Positions 25,981-36,103 of a DNA stretch of 64,000 nt are shown piece after piece. Under the pieces are notes generated by a model. It searched no databases and had not been told where the DNA came from. It worked only from the letters and a program-made list of their open reading frames with translations. Position 1 is the stretch's first letter, and each line of letters starts with the position of its first letter. The stretch is from the NCBI RefSeq assembly GCF_014698145.1, contig NZ_JACJSM010000010.1, positions 1 to 64,000 on the forward strand, given 5' to 3'. The position numbers and the translations under genes were made by a program. This stretch comes from Oscillatoria sp. FACHB-1406 (lineage in GTDB: Bacteria; Cyanobacteriota; Cyanobacteriia; Cyanobacteriales; Spirulinaceae).

Positions 25981-28896
25981 ATGACACAAGACCAAAAATC
26001 CCAGGTTGCAATTCAAGCCACAGCCGAAGGAAAACGGTTAGCTGAAGATCGCGAGAAAAAGCAAAGCTGGAAACGTTGGGGACCCTATTTAAGCGATCGC
26101 CAATGGGGAACAGTACGAGAAGATTACAGCGATAATGGAACCGCTTGGGAATATTTTTCCCACGACCAAGCACGTTCTCGCGCCTATCGTTGGGGCGAAG
26201 ACGGGATTGCAGGCATCTCCGACGATACCCAAAATATTTGCTTCGCGATCGCGCTTTGGAACGAAAAAGATGCCATCCTCAAAGAACGACTCTTCGGCTT
26301 AACCGGGAACGAAGGCAATCACGGCGAAGACGTTAAAGAATACTACTTCTATACAGACAGTACGCCCACGCATTCTTACATGAAATGTCTGTATAAGTAC
26401 CCGCAAAAAGCCTTCCCCTACGAAGATTTGCTCGAAGAAAATCGGAAGCGAAAAAGCAATACAGCGGCTTTTGAATACGAATTGCTCGATACAGGAGTCT
26501 TTAAAGAAAATCGCTACTTTGATGTTGCGATCGAATACGCGAAAAACGATCCCGAAGACATTCTCATCCAAATCTCAGCCAGCAATCGAGGGCCGGAAGC
26601 CGCCAAACTTCACCTACTCCCTACCCTTTGGTTTAAAAACACCTGGGCTTTAGGATATCCCAATCATAAAAGAGAGGAACGATCCTTAAAAACCCTTCAA
26701 TCGTCTCCGGACTTAAGCGTTGTCGAAGTGTTATGTCCAGAAAAAGAATTAAAACTCGCACCTCGCCGACTGTATTGCGAAGCTCCCCAAGAACTTCTCT
26801 ACACCGAAAATGAAACAAATTTAGAAAGATTTGGCTGGGGGAAAAATACCTCTTATGTCAAAGATGGGATTAACGATTACATCGTCTCTCGCGGCGAGAA
26901 AAAAACCGTCAATCCTGAAGGAACTGGCACCAAAGTTTCAGCCCATTACGACCTCACCATTCCGGCAGGAGAAACCGTAACAATTCGACTGCGTTTAAGC
27001 ACGAGCGAATTAAGTTCTCCCTTCGCAGAATTTAATAACATCGTCCAGCAGCGGCGGCAAGAAATGGACGAATTTTACGACGCAGTTTGTCCGCACAACC
27101 TTTCCGATGATATGCGCTCCGTCCAGCGCCAAGCCTTTGCTGGGATGCTGTGGAGCAAGCAATTTTATCACTACGTCGTCTACGATTGGCTCAGTGGCGA
27201 TCCCCGTCCCCCGAAACCGCCTCAAGTTCGCAAACAAGGCAGAAACCACGAGTGGAACCACTTATTTTGCGAAGATATTATTTCCATGCCCGATAAATGG
27301 GAATATCCGTGGTTTGCAGCTTGGGATTTAGCCTTTCATACGATCCCATTTGCCCTCATCGATCCCGACTTTGCCAAGAAACAACTTTATCTCTTCACGC
27401 GAGAATGGTATTTGCATCCTAACGGTCAAATGGCCGCTTATGAGTGGAACTTTGGCGATGTTAATCCTCCCGTTCACGCTTGGGCGGCATGGCGCGTTTA
27501 CAAAATTGAGAAAAAAATGTACGGTCGTGCCGATACAAATTTCCTCGAAGAAGTATTCCAGAAGCTTTCGCTCTACTTTACTTGGTGGGTAAATCGCAAA
27601 GATGCAAACGGGAAGAACATTTTCCAGGGTGGATTTCTGGGGCTGGATAATATTGGCGCGATCGACCGGAGTAATATTAATACTCCCGGCGTGAGTATCG
27701 AGCAATCCGACGGAACGAGTTGGATGGCAATGTTCTGTCTCAACATGATGAAAATTGCCACAGAACTTGCAAAACGGGATAAAGATTTGACGCAAGTGTA
27801 TCAACAACTGCGTCAAAAATACGAGCAAGTTGTTTTAGAGCAGAAAGATGAAGAACTGATCGAAACTTATCAAACCTTGATGAGAATTTCGGGCAAGTCT
27901 AACTATGAAGATATGGCCTCAAAATTCTTTCAGCACTTCCTCTTGATTGCCGATGCCATGAATAAAATTGGCGGCGAAGACCAGGTTGATATCTGGGACG
28001 AGGATGATAATTTCTACTACGATATTCTGAATGCTCCTGAAGGTCGAGTGTCGGATGGAGTCAATACGGGAGGCGCGCTCTCGATGAAAGTGCGATCGAT
28101 GGTGGGGTTAATTCCTCTGTTTGCTGTCGAAACTATCGACCCAACAGTCGTGAATGACTATTTATCCTCGGACTTTAAAGAGCGAATGATGTGGTTTGTT
28201 AACAATCGTCCCCAACTGACGAAACATAACAACATCGAACTTGTCACTACAAAAGGAAAAGGATTGTATCTTTCACTCGTGAATAAAGAGCGACTTAAAT
28301 ATATTTTACAGCGAATGCTAGATCGGAATGAATTCTTGAGCGATTATGGGATTCGAGCGCTGTCTAAATACCACGAAGAGCATCCTTATACCTTATGGGT
28401 TGATGGCAATAAAAATGAGGTCAAATATGCCCCGGGTGAATCCATAACTACCATGTTTGGCGGTAATTCCAACTGGCGCGGACCAATTTGGATGCCCGTG
28501 AACTTCTTAATTATCGAATCGCTTCAGAAGTTTTATTACTACTGGGGAGACGAGATTAAAGTTAACTGTCCCAATGAAAAAGGCGAAATGCAAGAGATGA
28601 ACCTCTGGGAAGTCTCGATGGAATTGTCGCGTCGGGTTATCAATATCTTTCTCAAACAAAATCGTCCCAACCCCTTTAATTCCGATCTGAAAGATTGGCG
28701 ACCCGTTTATGGGGGAACGGCAGAATTTCAAAGCGATCCTCACTGGCGCGACTTGATTCTCTTCTATGAATATTTTCACGGAGATAACGGCGCTGGAGTC
28801 GGTGCAAGCCATCAAACCGGCTGGACGGGAGTTGTAGCGAAACTAATCCAACAATACGGACAATATACCCTCTCTAAACAAGCGCCAGAGCGTTAG
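25981..28896 (+). CDS. GH63-like glucosidase (MGH1-type glycoside hydrolase)
   Basis: 971 residues, apparently cytosolic with no signal peptide. The N-terminal part ([22 protein letters not shown]) and [20 protein letters not shown] are typical of the large bacterial glucosidase family annotated as GH63. The (alpha/alpha)6 barrel has [10 protein letters not shown] with a candidate catalytic Asp449, an [10 protein letters not shown] segment, and [15 protein letters not shown], the clan GH-G signature. Related enzymes hydrolyse alpha-glucosides or glucosyl/mannosyl-glycerate compatible solutes; the substrate here is unproven. It heads a run of twelve co-directional genes, the next starting 68 bp downstream, after a 1.1-kb leader region. 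Confidence 0.85.
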   Translation: MTQDQKSQVAIQATAEGKRLAEDREKKQSWKRWGPYLSDRQWGTVREDYSDNGTAWEYFSHDQARSRAYRWGEDGIAGISDDTQNICFAIALWNEKDAILKERLFGLTGNEGNHGEDVKEYYFYTDSTPTHSYMKCLYKYPQKAFPYEDLLEENRKRKSNTAAFEYELLDTGVFKENRYFDVAIEYAKNDPEDILIQISASNRGPEAAKLHLLPTLWFKNTWALGYPNHKREERSLKTLQSSPDLSVVEVLCPEKELKLAPRRLYCEAPQELLYTENETNLERFGWGKNTSYVKDGINDYIVSRGEKKTVNPEGTGTKVSAHYDLTIPAGETVTIRLRLSTSELSSPFAEFNNIVQQRRQEMDEFYDAVCPHNLSDDMRSVQRQAFAGMLWSKQFYHYVVYDWLSGDPRPPKPPQVRKQGRNHEWNHLFCEDIISMPDKWEYPWFAAWDLAFHTIPFALIDPDFAKKQLYLFTREWYLHPNGQMAAYEWNFGDVNPPVHAWAAWRVYKIEKKMYGRADTNFLEEVFQKLSLYFTWWVNRKDANGKNIFQGGFLGLDNIGAIDRSNINTPGVSIEQSDGTSWMAMFCLNMMKIATELAKRDKDLTQVYQQLRQKYEQVVLEQKDEELIETYQTLMRISGKSNYEDMASKFFQHFLLIADAMNKIGGEDQVDIWDEDDNFYYDILNAPEGRVSDGVNTGGALSMKVRSMVGLIPLFAVETIDPTVVNDYLSSDFKERMMWFVNNRPQLTKHNNIELVTTKGKGLYLSLVNKERLKYILQRMLDRNEFLSDYGIRALSKYHEEHPYTLWVDGNKNEVKYAPGESITTMFGGNSNWRGPIWMPVNFLIIESLQKFYYYWGDEIKVNCPNEKGEMQEMNLWEVSMELSRRVINIFLKQNRPNPFNSDLKDWRPVYGGTAEFQSDPHWRDLILFYEYFHGDNGAGVGASHQTGWTGVVAKLIQQYGQYTLSKQAPER

Positions 28897-28964
28897 TCCG
28901 TTCGAGATTTAGCGATCGCGCCCTCCCAAATTTGAAGCAAAAATACCCTTTCAAGGAGTCATCC

Positions 28965-30782
28965 ATGAGTGAACCTCAACCCTCGATTACCAATGTCAAA
29001 CCCGAAACCGTCGCGGAAACGGTTTACGATGCCGTCATTGTCGGTTCTGGCATTGCCGGAGCGATTGTTGCCAAAGAATTAAGCCAACAAGGCAAAAGAG
29101 TTTTAATTCTTGAAGCCGGACAAAACAAAGACTTAACCCTCGCCGGTTTTCAAAGCTATGTCGATACCTTCTACGGAGCGACAGAGAAAAACGCCAACGC
29201 CCCCTATCCCGAAAACCCCAATGCCCTCAGTCCCACCGACGACGATATCTACTTCGTAGAAAAAGGCCCGATGCGGCTGAGCGGTTCCTATACTCGCGTT
29301 CCGGGCGGCACGACCATGCACTGGGAAGGCAAAACCATCCGAATGTTACCGGATGATTTTAAAATCAAAACGCTATACGGACAAGGACTAGATTGGCCGA
29401 TTTCCTACGAAGATTTAATGCCCTACTACCGTAAAGCCGAGCAGGAAATCGGCGTATCCGGGGATGTTGAAGAACAGAAACAACTGGGCGCTAAATTTGA
29501 AGAAGGCTACGTTTTCCCAATGGAAAAACTTCCCCCCTCTTACTTAGACCAAAAAGTAATTGAAAAAGTGGGAGGCACAAAAGTCGAACTGCACGGCGAA
29601 ACAATCCCGTTAAACTTCAGCACCTTTCCCCAAGGTCGCAACGGCGTACCCAATCCAAAATACGATCGCGGCAACCTCTTCACCCCCGATGGCGTAGCCG
29701 CTACCGATCCCGTTCAGTACGGCGAACGCTGCCAAGGAAACGCCAACTGCGTGCCGATTTGTCCGGTACAAGCTAAATACGACGCGCGCCGAACCTTAAT
29801 TAAAGCCTTCAGAACCGAGCGAGTTCACTTCCTCGCCCAAGCGGTTGCCTCTGCCATCAAATTCGACCCCCAAACCGGTCACATCACTGAAATTCACTAC
29901 AAGCATTACGACGAACCCCATTCCTCAAAATATACCTGGGGAGTTGCTAAAGGAACCTTATTCGTCCTTGCGGCGAACGCCGTTGAAAACGCTCGGTTGT
30001 TGCTCTCCTCCGACCTGCCCAACACCAGCCGACTCATCGGGCGGCATCTCATGGATCATCCCTTCACCCTAGCATGGGCATTGATGCCGGAAGTCACCGG
30101 AACCATGCGCGGTCCGCTGGTGACATCAGGTATCGGAAGCTTTCGCAACGGGACTTTCCGTGAAAAACAATCAGCCTTCGCCGTAGATATCCACAACGAT
30201 GGTTGGGGCTGGGCAACCGGCTCGCCGAAGTCAGAAGTCATCGATGCAATAGACGGCAAAAATAAATACGGCAAAGAACTGCGCCAAACCTTAATCAGTC
30301 GGATTTCGCGACAACTCCTGCTGGCGTTTATGTGCGAACTTCCCCCCGATCCCAACAACCGAGTCACTATCGACCCGAATTACAAAGATAAGCTCGGAAA
30401 TTACCGACCGGTTATTAACTTCAACCTGCCCGATTATAGCCTTCGTACCCTCGCTTATACCCGCAAACTTTCTCGGATTATCTTTCAGCGTTTAGGTGCT
30501 GAAGATTATACCCATTACGACGCTTCAGACCCGGCCTATTTTGAATTTGAAGGGGAAGGTTACTTCTATCGCGGCGGAAACCACTTTTCTGGAACCCATA
30601 TTATGGGAACGGCTAAAGATAACTCTGTCGTCGATCGCAACCTGCGCTGTTGGGATCACCATAACCTTTTCCTCCTCGGTTCGGGGAGTATGCCGACAAT
30701 CGGTAGCTCGAACACAAGCTTGACCATTGCTGCCCTGAGCTTCATTGCTGCCAAGCAAATGCTCGAAGAATTAAAAGGTTAA
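28965..30782 (+). CDS. GMC-family FAD-dependent oxidoreductase (sugar/alcohol dehydrogenase large subunit)
   Basis: 605 residues from the ATG at 28965, which has AAGGAG six bases upstream; an upstream in-frame ATG at 28932 lacks one. The N-terminal Rossmann motif is VIVGSGIAGAIVAKEL, ending in LILEAG. A GGTTMHWEG segment likely surrounds the flavin, and a cysteine-rich CQGNANCVPICP stretch is near residue 250. The C-terminal catalytic region has GNHFSGTHIMGT (active-site His) and GSSNTSLTIAAL (Asn). This is the pattern of gluconate/sorbitol/fructose dehydrogenase large subunits. The small subunit of that type is encoded two genes downstream. No signal peptide is present, so export would have to be by partnership with a signal-bearing subunit. 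Confidence 0.87.
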   Translation: MSEPQPSITNVKPETVAETVYDAVIVGSGIAGAIVAKELSQQGKRVLILEAGQNKDLTLAGFQSYVDTFYGATEKNANAPYPENPNALSPTDDDIYFVEKGPMRLSGSYTRVPGGTTMHWEGKTIRMLPDDFKIKTLYGQGLDWPISYEDLMPYYRKAEQEIGVSGDVEEQKQLGAKFEEGYVFPMEKLPPSYLDQKVIEKVGGTKVELHGETIPLNFSTFPQGRNGVPNPKYDRGNLFTPDGVAATDPVQYGERCQGNANCVPICPVQAKYDARRTLIKAFRTERVHFLAQAVASAIKFDPQTGHITEIHYKHYDEPHSSKYTWGVAKGTLFVLAANAVENARLLLSSDLPNTSRLIGRHLMDHPFTLAWALMPEVTGTMRGPLVTSGIGSFRNGTFREKQSAFAVDIHNDGWGWATGSPKSEVIDAIDGKNKYGKELRQTLISRISRQLLLAFMCELPPDPNNRVTIDPNYKDKLGNYRPVINFNLPDYSLRTLAYTRKLSRIIFQRLGAEDYTHYDASDPAYFEFEGEGYFYRGGNHFSGTHIMGTAKDNSVVDRNLRCWDHHNLFLLGSGSMPTIGSSNTSLTIAALSFIAAKQMLEELKG

Positions 30783-30875
30783 ACTTGCCCGCCTATACTG
30801 CACGGACGTTGCTTGAAGCATCCTTACTCATAACTAAAACGCCCGCAAATACACGATTGAGAGCAGACACTAACA

Positions 30876-31964
30876 ATGACCGAAACCAAAAGTTTAACAC
30901 CCATTAAAACCATTGACGATTTGCGTTATTACCTAACGCAAGCGATGGCATTAGAACACGCAACAATCCCCCCTTATATCACCGCCCTTTACTCTCTTAA
31001 ACCCGGCACGAACTTAGAAGCATTTCATATCATCCGGGCCGTCGCCGTCGAAGAAATGCTCCACCTTACCCTCGTGGCAAATATTTTCAATGCTGTAGGG
31101 GGGAATATTAAAGGGGTTCTCACGGCAAAGGATTTTATTCCCGTCTATCCAACTTATTTGCCGACAGGAGAAACGGACTTTCAAGTCGGATTAAATAAAT
31201 TTTCGCCTGAGACCATTAAAACCTTTATCAACATCGAACGAACGGAAGAAGAAGTTGATGAAAGTAAGCCTTTAATTGTCTCCGAACCTGGAAAAAGTAA
31301 AGTCGTAAAAATACAAGGGGACGAATCTAAGAGTTTTTATAGCATCGGCTTGTTCTATGCGGAAATTATTCGGGCGCTTTACCAACTCCATAAAGAGATG
31401 GGCAGCGCACTATTTTGTGGCGATCCGGCGCGCCAAATTACGCCCGCTTATTACTACAACGGCGGCGGCGATATCATTCCCGTGACCGATCTGCGATCGG
31501 CCATTCGCGCCTTAAAAGTGATTCAAGAGCAAGGCGAAGGCGCGCGACTGGGAACAATTTACGATGCCGAACGCGAACTCGGTCATTACTACCGTTTCCA
31601 ACAACTGGAACTCGGACAATATTACGTTGTTGATAAAGACGAACCCGAACAATCTGACGAGCCAGGTTCCCCATCGGGAGCCTCATTTACCGTCGCTTGG
31701 GATGATGTCTATCCGCTCATCGAAAACGCTAAGTTGAGCGATTACCCGGAAGGCTCAGAAGTCTACAACGCCGCCCGTGAATTTCAGGCGGCTTACAGCC
31801 AATTTCTCGCTGATATTGAATTTGCTTTTGACGGAAATCCCGATCGACTCATTCCCGCTGTTGGGGGAATGTTCCGCTTGAAAGAACAAGCTAGCGCTCT
31901 GATTCGGAATCCGATTCCGGGTGGCAATGGCCTTCATGCCGCGCCGATTTTCCGATTAGACTAA
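30876..31964 (+). CDS. Ferritin-like (VioB/iminophenyl-pyruvate dimer synthase-type) domain protein
   Basis: 362 residues. The first 230 residues form a ferritin-like four-helix domain with metal ligands visible in MALEHATIPPYITALYSL (Glu28, His29) and VEEMLHLTLVANIFNAVGG (a Glu-x-x-His pair near residue 58). This sequence style matches the domain of VioB/RebD-type enzymes that couple oxidised amino-acid imines. Stand-alone homologues without the second half are common and uncharacterised. It lies between the GMC large subunit and the SLDH-type small subunit, so a link with redox chemistry or iron handling is plausible. I would not infer violacein-type synthesis because the partner genes are absent. 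Confidence 0.78.
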   Translation: MTETKSLTPIKTIDDLRYYLTQAMALEHATIPPYITALYSLKPGTNLEAFHIIRAVAVEEMLHLTLVANIFNAVGGNIKGVLTAKDFIPVYPTYLPTGETDFQVGLNKFSPETIKTFINIERTEEEVDESKPLIVSEPGKSKVVKIQGDESKSFYSIGLFYAEIIRALYQLHKEMGSALFCGDPARQITPAYYYNGGGDIIPVTDLRSAIRALKVIQEQGEGARLGTIYDAERELGHYYRFQQLELGQYYVVDKDEPEQSDEPGSPSGASFTVAWDDVYPLIENAKLSDYPEGSEVYNAAREFQAAYSQFLADIEFAFDGNPDRLIPAVGGMFRLKEQASALIRNPIPGGNGLHAAPIFRLD

Positions 31965-32092
31965 TCGGACAATATTGCTCGCACAATCTGTCACTAGAAC
32001 GGTTCTGCGCTGAAAAAATCAAAGCAACAGAACCGCTCTATCCAGACTCATTACTTTTCTTTACCCTCTAATTTTTGAGAGATTGATAACGC

Positions 32093-32575
32093 ATGGATAT
32101 AAACGCTTCCAACTCTATGAAATCTTTTCTGGCTCTATCAGCGCTCCTGACGGGTTTTTCCGAATTTCAACTGCAAGGGACAGGACAAGCCCAGCTTTAC
32201 TTCGATACTGTTCTGAGCGTTGTTGGCGAAGAGATATTAGCAGAACTCTTTCAAACCTTCGATCGCATTAATACCAACTCGGATGCGTCTAATTTAGAGA
32301 GTCAGCTTCGGAGCGAAATTTTGGGTTCTGAGAAACTCGGCGCGATCGCGCGTAATATCATCAAACTTTGGTATGTCTCAACCTGGTATCAACTTCCAGC
32401 CGCTTGGCGAGACGAGTTTGGAACCAAAGCCAACGATCGCACCTTTATTCCCAGTCCCGCCGCTTACCCAGAAGGGCTTTTGTGGCCTGCAATTGGGGTG
32501 AACCCGCCCGGAGCTAAAGGGTTGGGATATGGGGTTTGGAGCGAACCTCCCACCGTCAGTCTGACGCAGAGTTGA
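32093..32575 (+). CDS. Sorbitol/fructose dehydrogenase-type small subunit (FAD-SLDH family)
   Basis: 160 residues. The motifs are those of membrane-bound D-sorbitol/fructose dehydrogenase small subunits: SALLTGFSEFQLQGTG near the start, YFDTVLSVVG, then IARNIIKLWYVSTWYQLPAAWR (about 95-117) and YPEGLLWPAIGVNPPGAKGLGYG near the end. In characterised systems this subunit partners a GMC flavoprotein and a cytochrome c. The GMC gene is two genes upstream, but no cytochrome gene is seen. The usual Tat leader is not evident here; the protein starts only about 15 residues before the conserved part. Either it is cytosolic or the start is misjudged. Confidence 0.83.
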   Translation: MDINASNSMKSFLALSALLTGFSEFQLQGTGQAQLYFDTVLSVVGEEILAELFQTFDRINTNSDASNLESQLRSEILGSEKLGAIARNIIKLWYVSTWYQLPAAWRDEFGTKANDRTFIPSPAAYPEGLLWPAIGVNPPGAKGLGYGVWSEPPTVSLTQS

Positions 32576-32652
32576 AGCCTCGCTCATTCTCTAGAAATCC
32601 TAACTTTCTACCTAACAAATATTGCCAAAGTTTTTGAGTTTTAAGGACAAAA

Positions 32653-33336
32653 ATGAAGCTTAAATCTTGCTTTCATGGACTCGCAACAATCGCCCTCTCA
32701 ATTTTTCTGAGTTTAACCCTCTTTAATTTGCCGGCTAAGGCCTTTGTTACCCCAGAGTACGAGCAATTACTCTCAACGGGGAGTTGCGTTAGATGCGATT
32801 TATCGGGAGCCGATTTGTCGAATAAAAATTTGCACGGCAGCACCCTCGATGGCTCAAATCTCTCCAAAGCCAACCTTTCCCACACCGATCTTTCCGATTC
32901 GCTTCTCAATGATACCAAATTCGATGAAGCCGATCTGACAGAAGCGAATCTATCGGGCGCTTTTTTAGAAGCTAGCACTTTAACGGGTGCGAACTTAACA
33001 AGTGCGAACTTGTCTAAGTCAGATTTGTATAACGCCTTAATGAGTAAGACGAAGTTAATGAAGGCTAATTTAACCGAAGCCGATCTAACCTCCGTTGTTC
33101 TCTCTGATTCAGACTTGTCTGAAGTTTTGGGAACGAATGTCAAGTTTCGAGGTGGAGTTCTTTCTCGCTCCAACTTATCAAATGCTAATTTCTCTCAGAG
33201 TTTCTTGAGAAATACAAGATTATCGGGAGCCACTCTTAAAGGCACAAATTTATCGGAAGCCGATCTGTCAAATGCAGTCATGCCAGATGGAACGACATAC
33301 AACGGCGATGTCTCTCGCTTTGGCGCTGTTCAATAA
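32653..33336 (+). CDS. Exported pentapeptide-repeat protein
   Basis: 227 residues. A signal peptide (GLATIALSIFLSLTLF, cleaved near AKAF) is followed by a TGSCVRCDLSGADLS pair of cysteines and about thirty A(D/N)Lxx pentapeptides over residues 45-215. These form a right-handed quadrilateral beta-helix. Such proteins are common in cyanobacteria, mostly with unknown function. AAGGA lies just before the start. The CxxC opening (Cys-Val-Arg-Cys) is frequent in thylakoid-lumen or periplasmic members. It is encoded between oxidative-enzyme genes in the same direction, so it may be a structural partner of the complex. Confidence 0.85.
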   Translation: MKLKSCFHGLATIALSIFLSLTLFNLPAKAFVTPEYEQLLSTGSCVRCDLSGADLSNKNLHGSTLDGSNLSKANLSHTDLSDSLLNDTKFDEADLTEANLSGAFLEASTLTGANLTSANLSKSDLYNALMSKTKLMKANLTEADLTSVVLSDSDLSEVLGTNVKFRGGVLSRSNLSNANFSQSFLRNTRLSGATLKGTNLSEADLSNAVMPDGTTYNGDVSRFGAVQ

Positions 33337-33386
33337 GGCCGAAATCTTTACCCAATCTAATTCAAGAATTTAGGAATCGCTCGCTC

Positions 33387-34511
33387 ATGTTTATAAATCT
33401 AGAACGCCGGATGAAAAAATTAACAATTGTTTGGAGCAAAATAGCGCGTTTGTCCGCGTTATTGGGGATATTTCTCTTCGTTGGTTTAACAGGCTTTGCC
33501 CTCCCTGTCAATGCAGCCGCCCGCGCTAACGCTTCGGTAGACTCTTCTGTGTTGGTTTCTTTAGTTCCCTCTGCCTCTAAACCCGCATTAAACCCAACTT
33601 TTGACCCCAAAAAAGTTGATTTGGGAATTACGCCAACGGGTTGGAGTAACAGCGACGATCTCAGTATCGATCTCAAACCTCCCATTCCCCGCGAACAAAT
33701 CCTGAGTGAGATTGCACTGTCGGGTTTCAAAGGGACGCAAATGTCGCCGAAATTTCCTCCTTACCCGAAAGAAAAAGACCTCTTAAAAAGCGAGTTGGAG
33801 CTTCGAGGATTAAAAATTTCTGAACCTTGGGTCGGCACCGAGTTTACTCAAGGGAAATCGAAAGAAACCCTCGAAGAATTTGACAAGCAAGTTGCTTTCA
33901 TGAAGGACATGGGCGGTAACAAAGTTGTTGTCGCTGAGTTAGGAGGAGCCGTTCACCAAACTCCTGTAGACCCGTTAAAAAAACGCCCTGTTTTCACAGA
34001 CGAGCAATGGGCAGATTTAGCGAAAGGGCTGAATCAATTGGGCGCTAAAGCGAAGGAAAGCGGGATGCAATTGGTTTATCATCCTCACATCGGAACGGGC
34101 GTTGAAAACTTCGCAGATATCGATCGCCTGATGGCTTCCACCGATCCCGATACGGTTAAGCTGCTGCTGGATACCGGGCATTTATACTATGCGGGAGTCG
34201 ATCCCCTCGCCGTCGCCGAAAAATATGCCGATCGCATCGAGCACGTTCACTTAAAAAATATTCGCCAACCCGTCTTAGATGAATCGAGAAAAACGGGTCG
34301 CAGCTTCTTAGATTCGATTCGTGCTGGTATTTTTACCGTTCCCGGCGACTCAGCGGGCGCGATCGATTTTAAGCCCATTTTACAAGCACTCGCAAAAGCA
34401 AAATATGAAGGCTGGTTGATGGTTGAAGCCGAGCAAGACCCGCACAATACGAATCCCTTAAAAGATGCCCTTGTTGCCCGCAGTTATCTCCGCGAAGTGA
34501 CCGGACTCTAG
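33387..34511 (+). CDS. Inosose-dehydratase (IolE)-like TIM-barrel protein with an export signal
   Basis: 374 residues. Residues 15-45 form a signal-like segment (LSALLGIFLFVGLTGFALPVNAA). The mature part, from about residue 70, is strikingly like myo-inosose-2 dehydratase: LGITPTGWSNSDDL, then SEIALSGFKGTQMS, GGAVHQTP, LVYHPHIGTGVE, LLLDTGHLYYAG, EHVHLKN, a FTVPGD segment and MVEAEQDP at the end. The His, Asp and Glu residues in these motifs are the usual metal and substrate ligands of the xylose-isomerase-like fold. IolE is normally cytosolic, so the leader is odd. The true substrate may be another oxidised cyclitol or sugar acting outside the cytosol. It is followed by an NTF2-like gene and a second TIM barrel. 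Confidence 0.82.
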   Translation: MFINLERRMKKLTIVWSKIARLSALLGIFLFVGLTGFALPVNAAARANASVDSSVLVSLVPSASKPALNPTFDPKKVDLGITPTGWSNSDDLSIDLKPPIPREQILSEIALSGFKGTQMSPKFPPYPKEKDLLKSELELRGLKISEPWVGTEFTQGKSKETLEEFDKQVAFMKDMGGNKVVVAELGGAVHQTPVDPLKKRPVFTDEQWADLAKGLNQLGAKAKESGMQLVYHPHIGTGVENFADIDRLMASTDPDTVKLLLDTGHLYYAGVDPLAVAEKYADRIEHVHLKNIRQPVLDESRKTGRSFLDSIRAGIFTVPGDSAGAIDFKPILQALAKAKYEGWLMVEAEQDPHNTNPLKDALVARSYLREVTGL

Positions 34512-34649
34512 CAGACTAATCAATCTTGCTACTTTCTGCCTCATCGCAGAAAAAGCATCTCAAATCGATCGGAGTGCGGGGTGACTTCCTCGTTGAATTT
34601 ACACCCGCACTACTGAATTGTTTCTCAAGTTTATAGGACTAATGAAATC

Positions 34650-35048
34650 ATGTACCGCGACAAAGAAGAAATTCTAGAGATTTTTGAAGAAATCTATGCC
34701 CGCAATGTTCAATCGAAAGATGTTGAGGGCTATGCAAATATGTATGTAGAAGATGCCCTCTGGATGGCACCAGATGCCCGCGATCGCTACGGAATTCCCG
34801 ACATTATTGAAGGGTTTATTGAGATGATTTCCAGCCAAGATATCCACCCAACTTTTACGGCTAGTGAAATTGAAATAATCGCCTATTTTGGTTATGTTAT
34901 TGGCACATCTGAAGCCACAATTTATCCGCACAATGGCGGCGAGCCGAAAGTGAAAAAGTTTACTGCGATGTGGCTGATGAAAAAAGAGCAAGATTCCTGG
35001 AAAATTGCTCGACAAATGTGGAACGGTACGCCTCTACCAACTCCCTGA
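34650..35048 (+). CDS. NTF2-like (SnoaL/DUF4440) protein
   Basis: 132 residues with the cone-shaped NTF2-like pattern: an N-terminal helix ILEIFEEIYARNVQSKDVEGYANMY, EDALWMAPDARDRYG, IIEGFIEMI, and C-terminal strands with KKFTAMWLMKKEQDSWKIARQMWN. The family includes isomerases, hydrolases and oligomerisation modules, so no reaction can be given. It lies between two sugar TIM-barrel genes, which hints at a role with a small sugar-derived ligand. No signal peptide is seen. Confidence 0.8.
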   Translation: MYRDKEEILEIFEEIYARNVQSKDVEGYANMYVEDALWMAPDARDRYGIPDIIEGFIEMISSQDIHPTFTASEIEIIAYFGYVIGTSEATIYPHNGGEPKVKKFTAMWLMKKEQDSWKIARQMWNGTPLPTP

Positions 35049-35075
35049 GACTGAAAAACAAAAAAAATTATCAAA

Positions 35076-36101
35076 ATGGAAGAACAGATGTTAGGTTGCC
35101 CGGAGATTTATATTAGCTTCTTTATGTTTACAACGAATCTGAAACCTCACGACTCCGAGGCCAGAAAAGTTGCAATTCACCACATCAAAGCGCTAAAGAA
35201 ATTTGGTTACAACGGCTTCGAGTTTCCCATCGCACCGGGAGCGCTTGAAGATGCTCCCCAAGAGATTGAAAATTATGCAAACCTGCGCCGGGAGATGGAC
35301 GCGGCGGGATTGAACGAGGTTCGAGTTGCAACGAATGTCGGTGCGACTCCACAATTCGATCCGAGTTCTTCTAACCCCGCGCAACAACAAGAGGCTTTAA
35401 CGTATTTAAAATCGCGGGTTGATATTACGGTAGCCCTCGGGGGGGAAATTTTGATGGGGCCGATTGTCGTGCCTTACGGTGCGTATCCGGTGACGGCTTC
35501 CGATTCCGATACACCTTTGTGGTCTGACAAGCTACAAGACGAACTTGCTATTCGCTATGCCAACGCGCAGCCCATCCTCAACGAGTTAGGGGAATATGCA
35601 GAACAGAAAAAGGTTAAATTAGCGATCGAACCCATCACTCATTGGGAAACGCCGGGACCGAATACTTTAGCGCAACTCATCGAGTTTTTGAAGGGGGTTC
35701 CGAGCAAACAAGTTGGCGTTGTTATCGATACCGCTCATGAAATTCTCGATGGTGCTGGGCCGGAAATTTTTCAACAACAGGTTAACTGGTTAGCGGAAGA
35801 GAATCGGCTGCATTACGTGCAAGTTTCGCCACCCGATCGCGGTGCAGTTCATACCAGTTGGATTCCTTGGCAAGCGTTACTTAAACCGATCGTTAAAGTG
35901 TACGACGGCCCGATCGCGATCGAGGTGTTCAATGCAATCCCAGAGTTTCAACCCTCTCTACGCCTCACCCGTCGCAAGTTCTGGATTCCCGGAGAAGATG
36001 CGGAAAATCAGTACCCCAGTGCCTACGACATCGCGCGAGACGCGATCGCGGTTACTCGCCAAGAATTAAATCGGTTAACTCCTAATCATAAAACAGCTTA
36101 G
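35076..36101 (+). CDS. Sugar isomerase/epimerase-like TIM barrel (D-tagatose 3-epimerase type)
   Basis: 341 residues, cytosolic. The fold is the xylose-isomerase-like barrel used by ketose 3-epimerases. Metal and catalytic residues appear in KLAIEPITHWE (Glu), VVIDTAHEILDG (Asp and His), a HYVQVSPPDRG segment with His, and IAIEVFNAIP (Glu). The N-terminal strand (ISFFMFTTNLKPHD) and GYNGFEFPIAPG are in the expected order. The exact sugar is unknown. The DyP peroxidase gene starts two bases after its stop codon, so translational coupling is likely. Confidence 0.8.
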   Translation: MEEQMLGCPEIYISFFMFTTNLKPHDSEARKVAIHHIKALKKFGYNGFEFPIAPGALEDAPQEIENYANLRREMDAAGLNEVRVATNVGATPQFDPSSSNPAQQQEALTYLKSRVDITVALGGEILMGPIVVPYGAYPVTASDSDTPLWSDKLQDELAIRYANAQPILNELGEYAEQKKVKLAIEPITHWETPGPNTLAQLIEFLKGVPSKQVGVVIDTAHEILDGAGPEIFQQQVNWLAEENRLHYVQVSPPDRGAVHTSWIPWQALLKPIVKVYDGPIAIEVFNAIPEFQPSLRLTRRKFWIPGEDAENQYPSAYDIARDAIAVTRQELNRLTPNHKTA

Positions 36102-36103
36102 AT

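Noticed and set aside
30876-31964. A violacein or rebeccamycin-type pathway because of the VioB-like domain
   Set aside because: The protein is only the ferritin-like part, and no tryptophan oxidase or other pathway enzymes are in the window.
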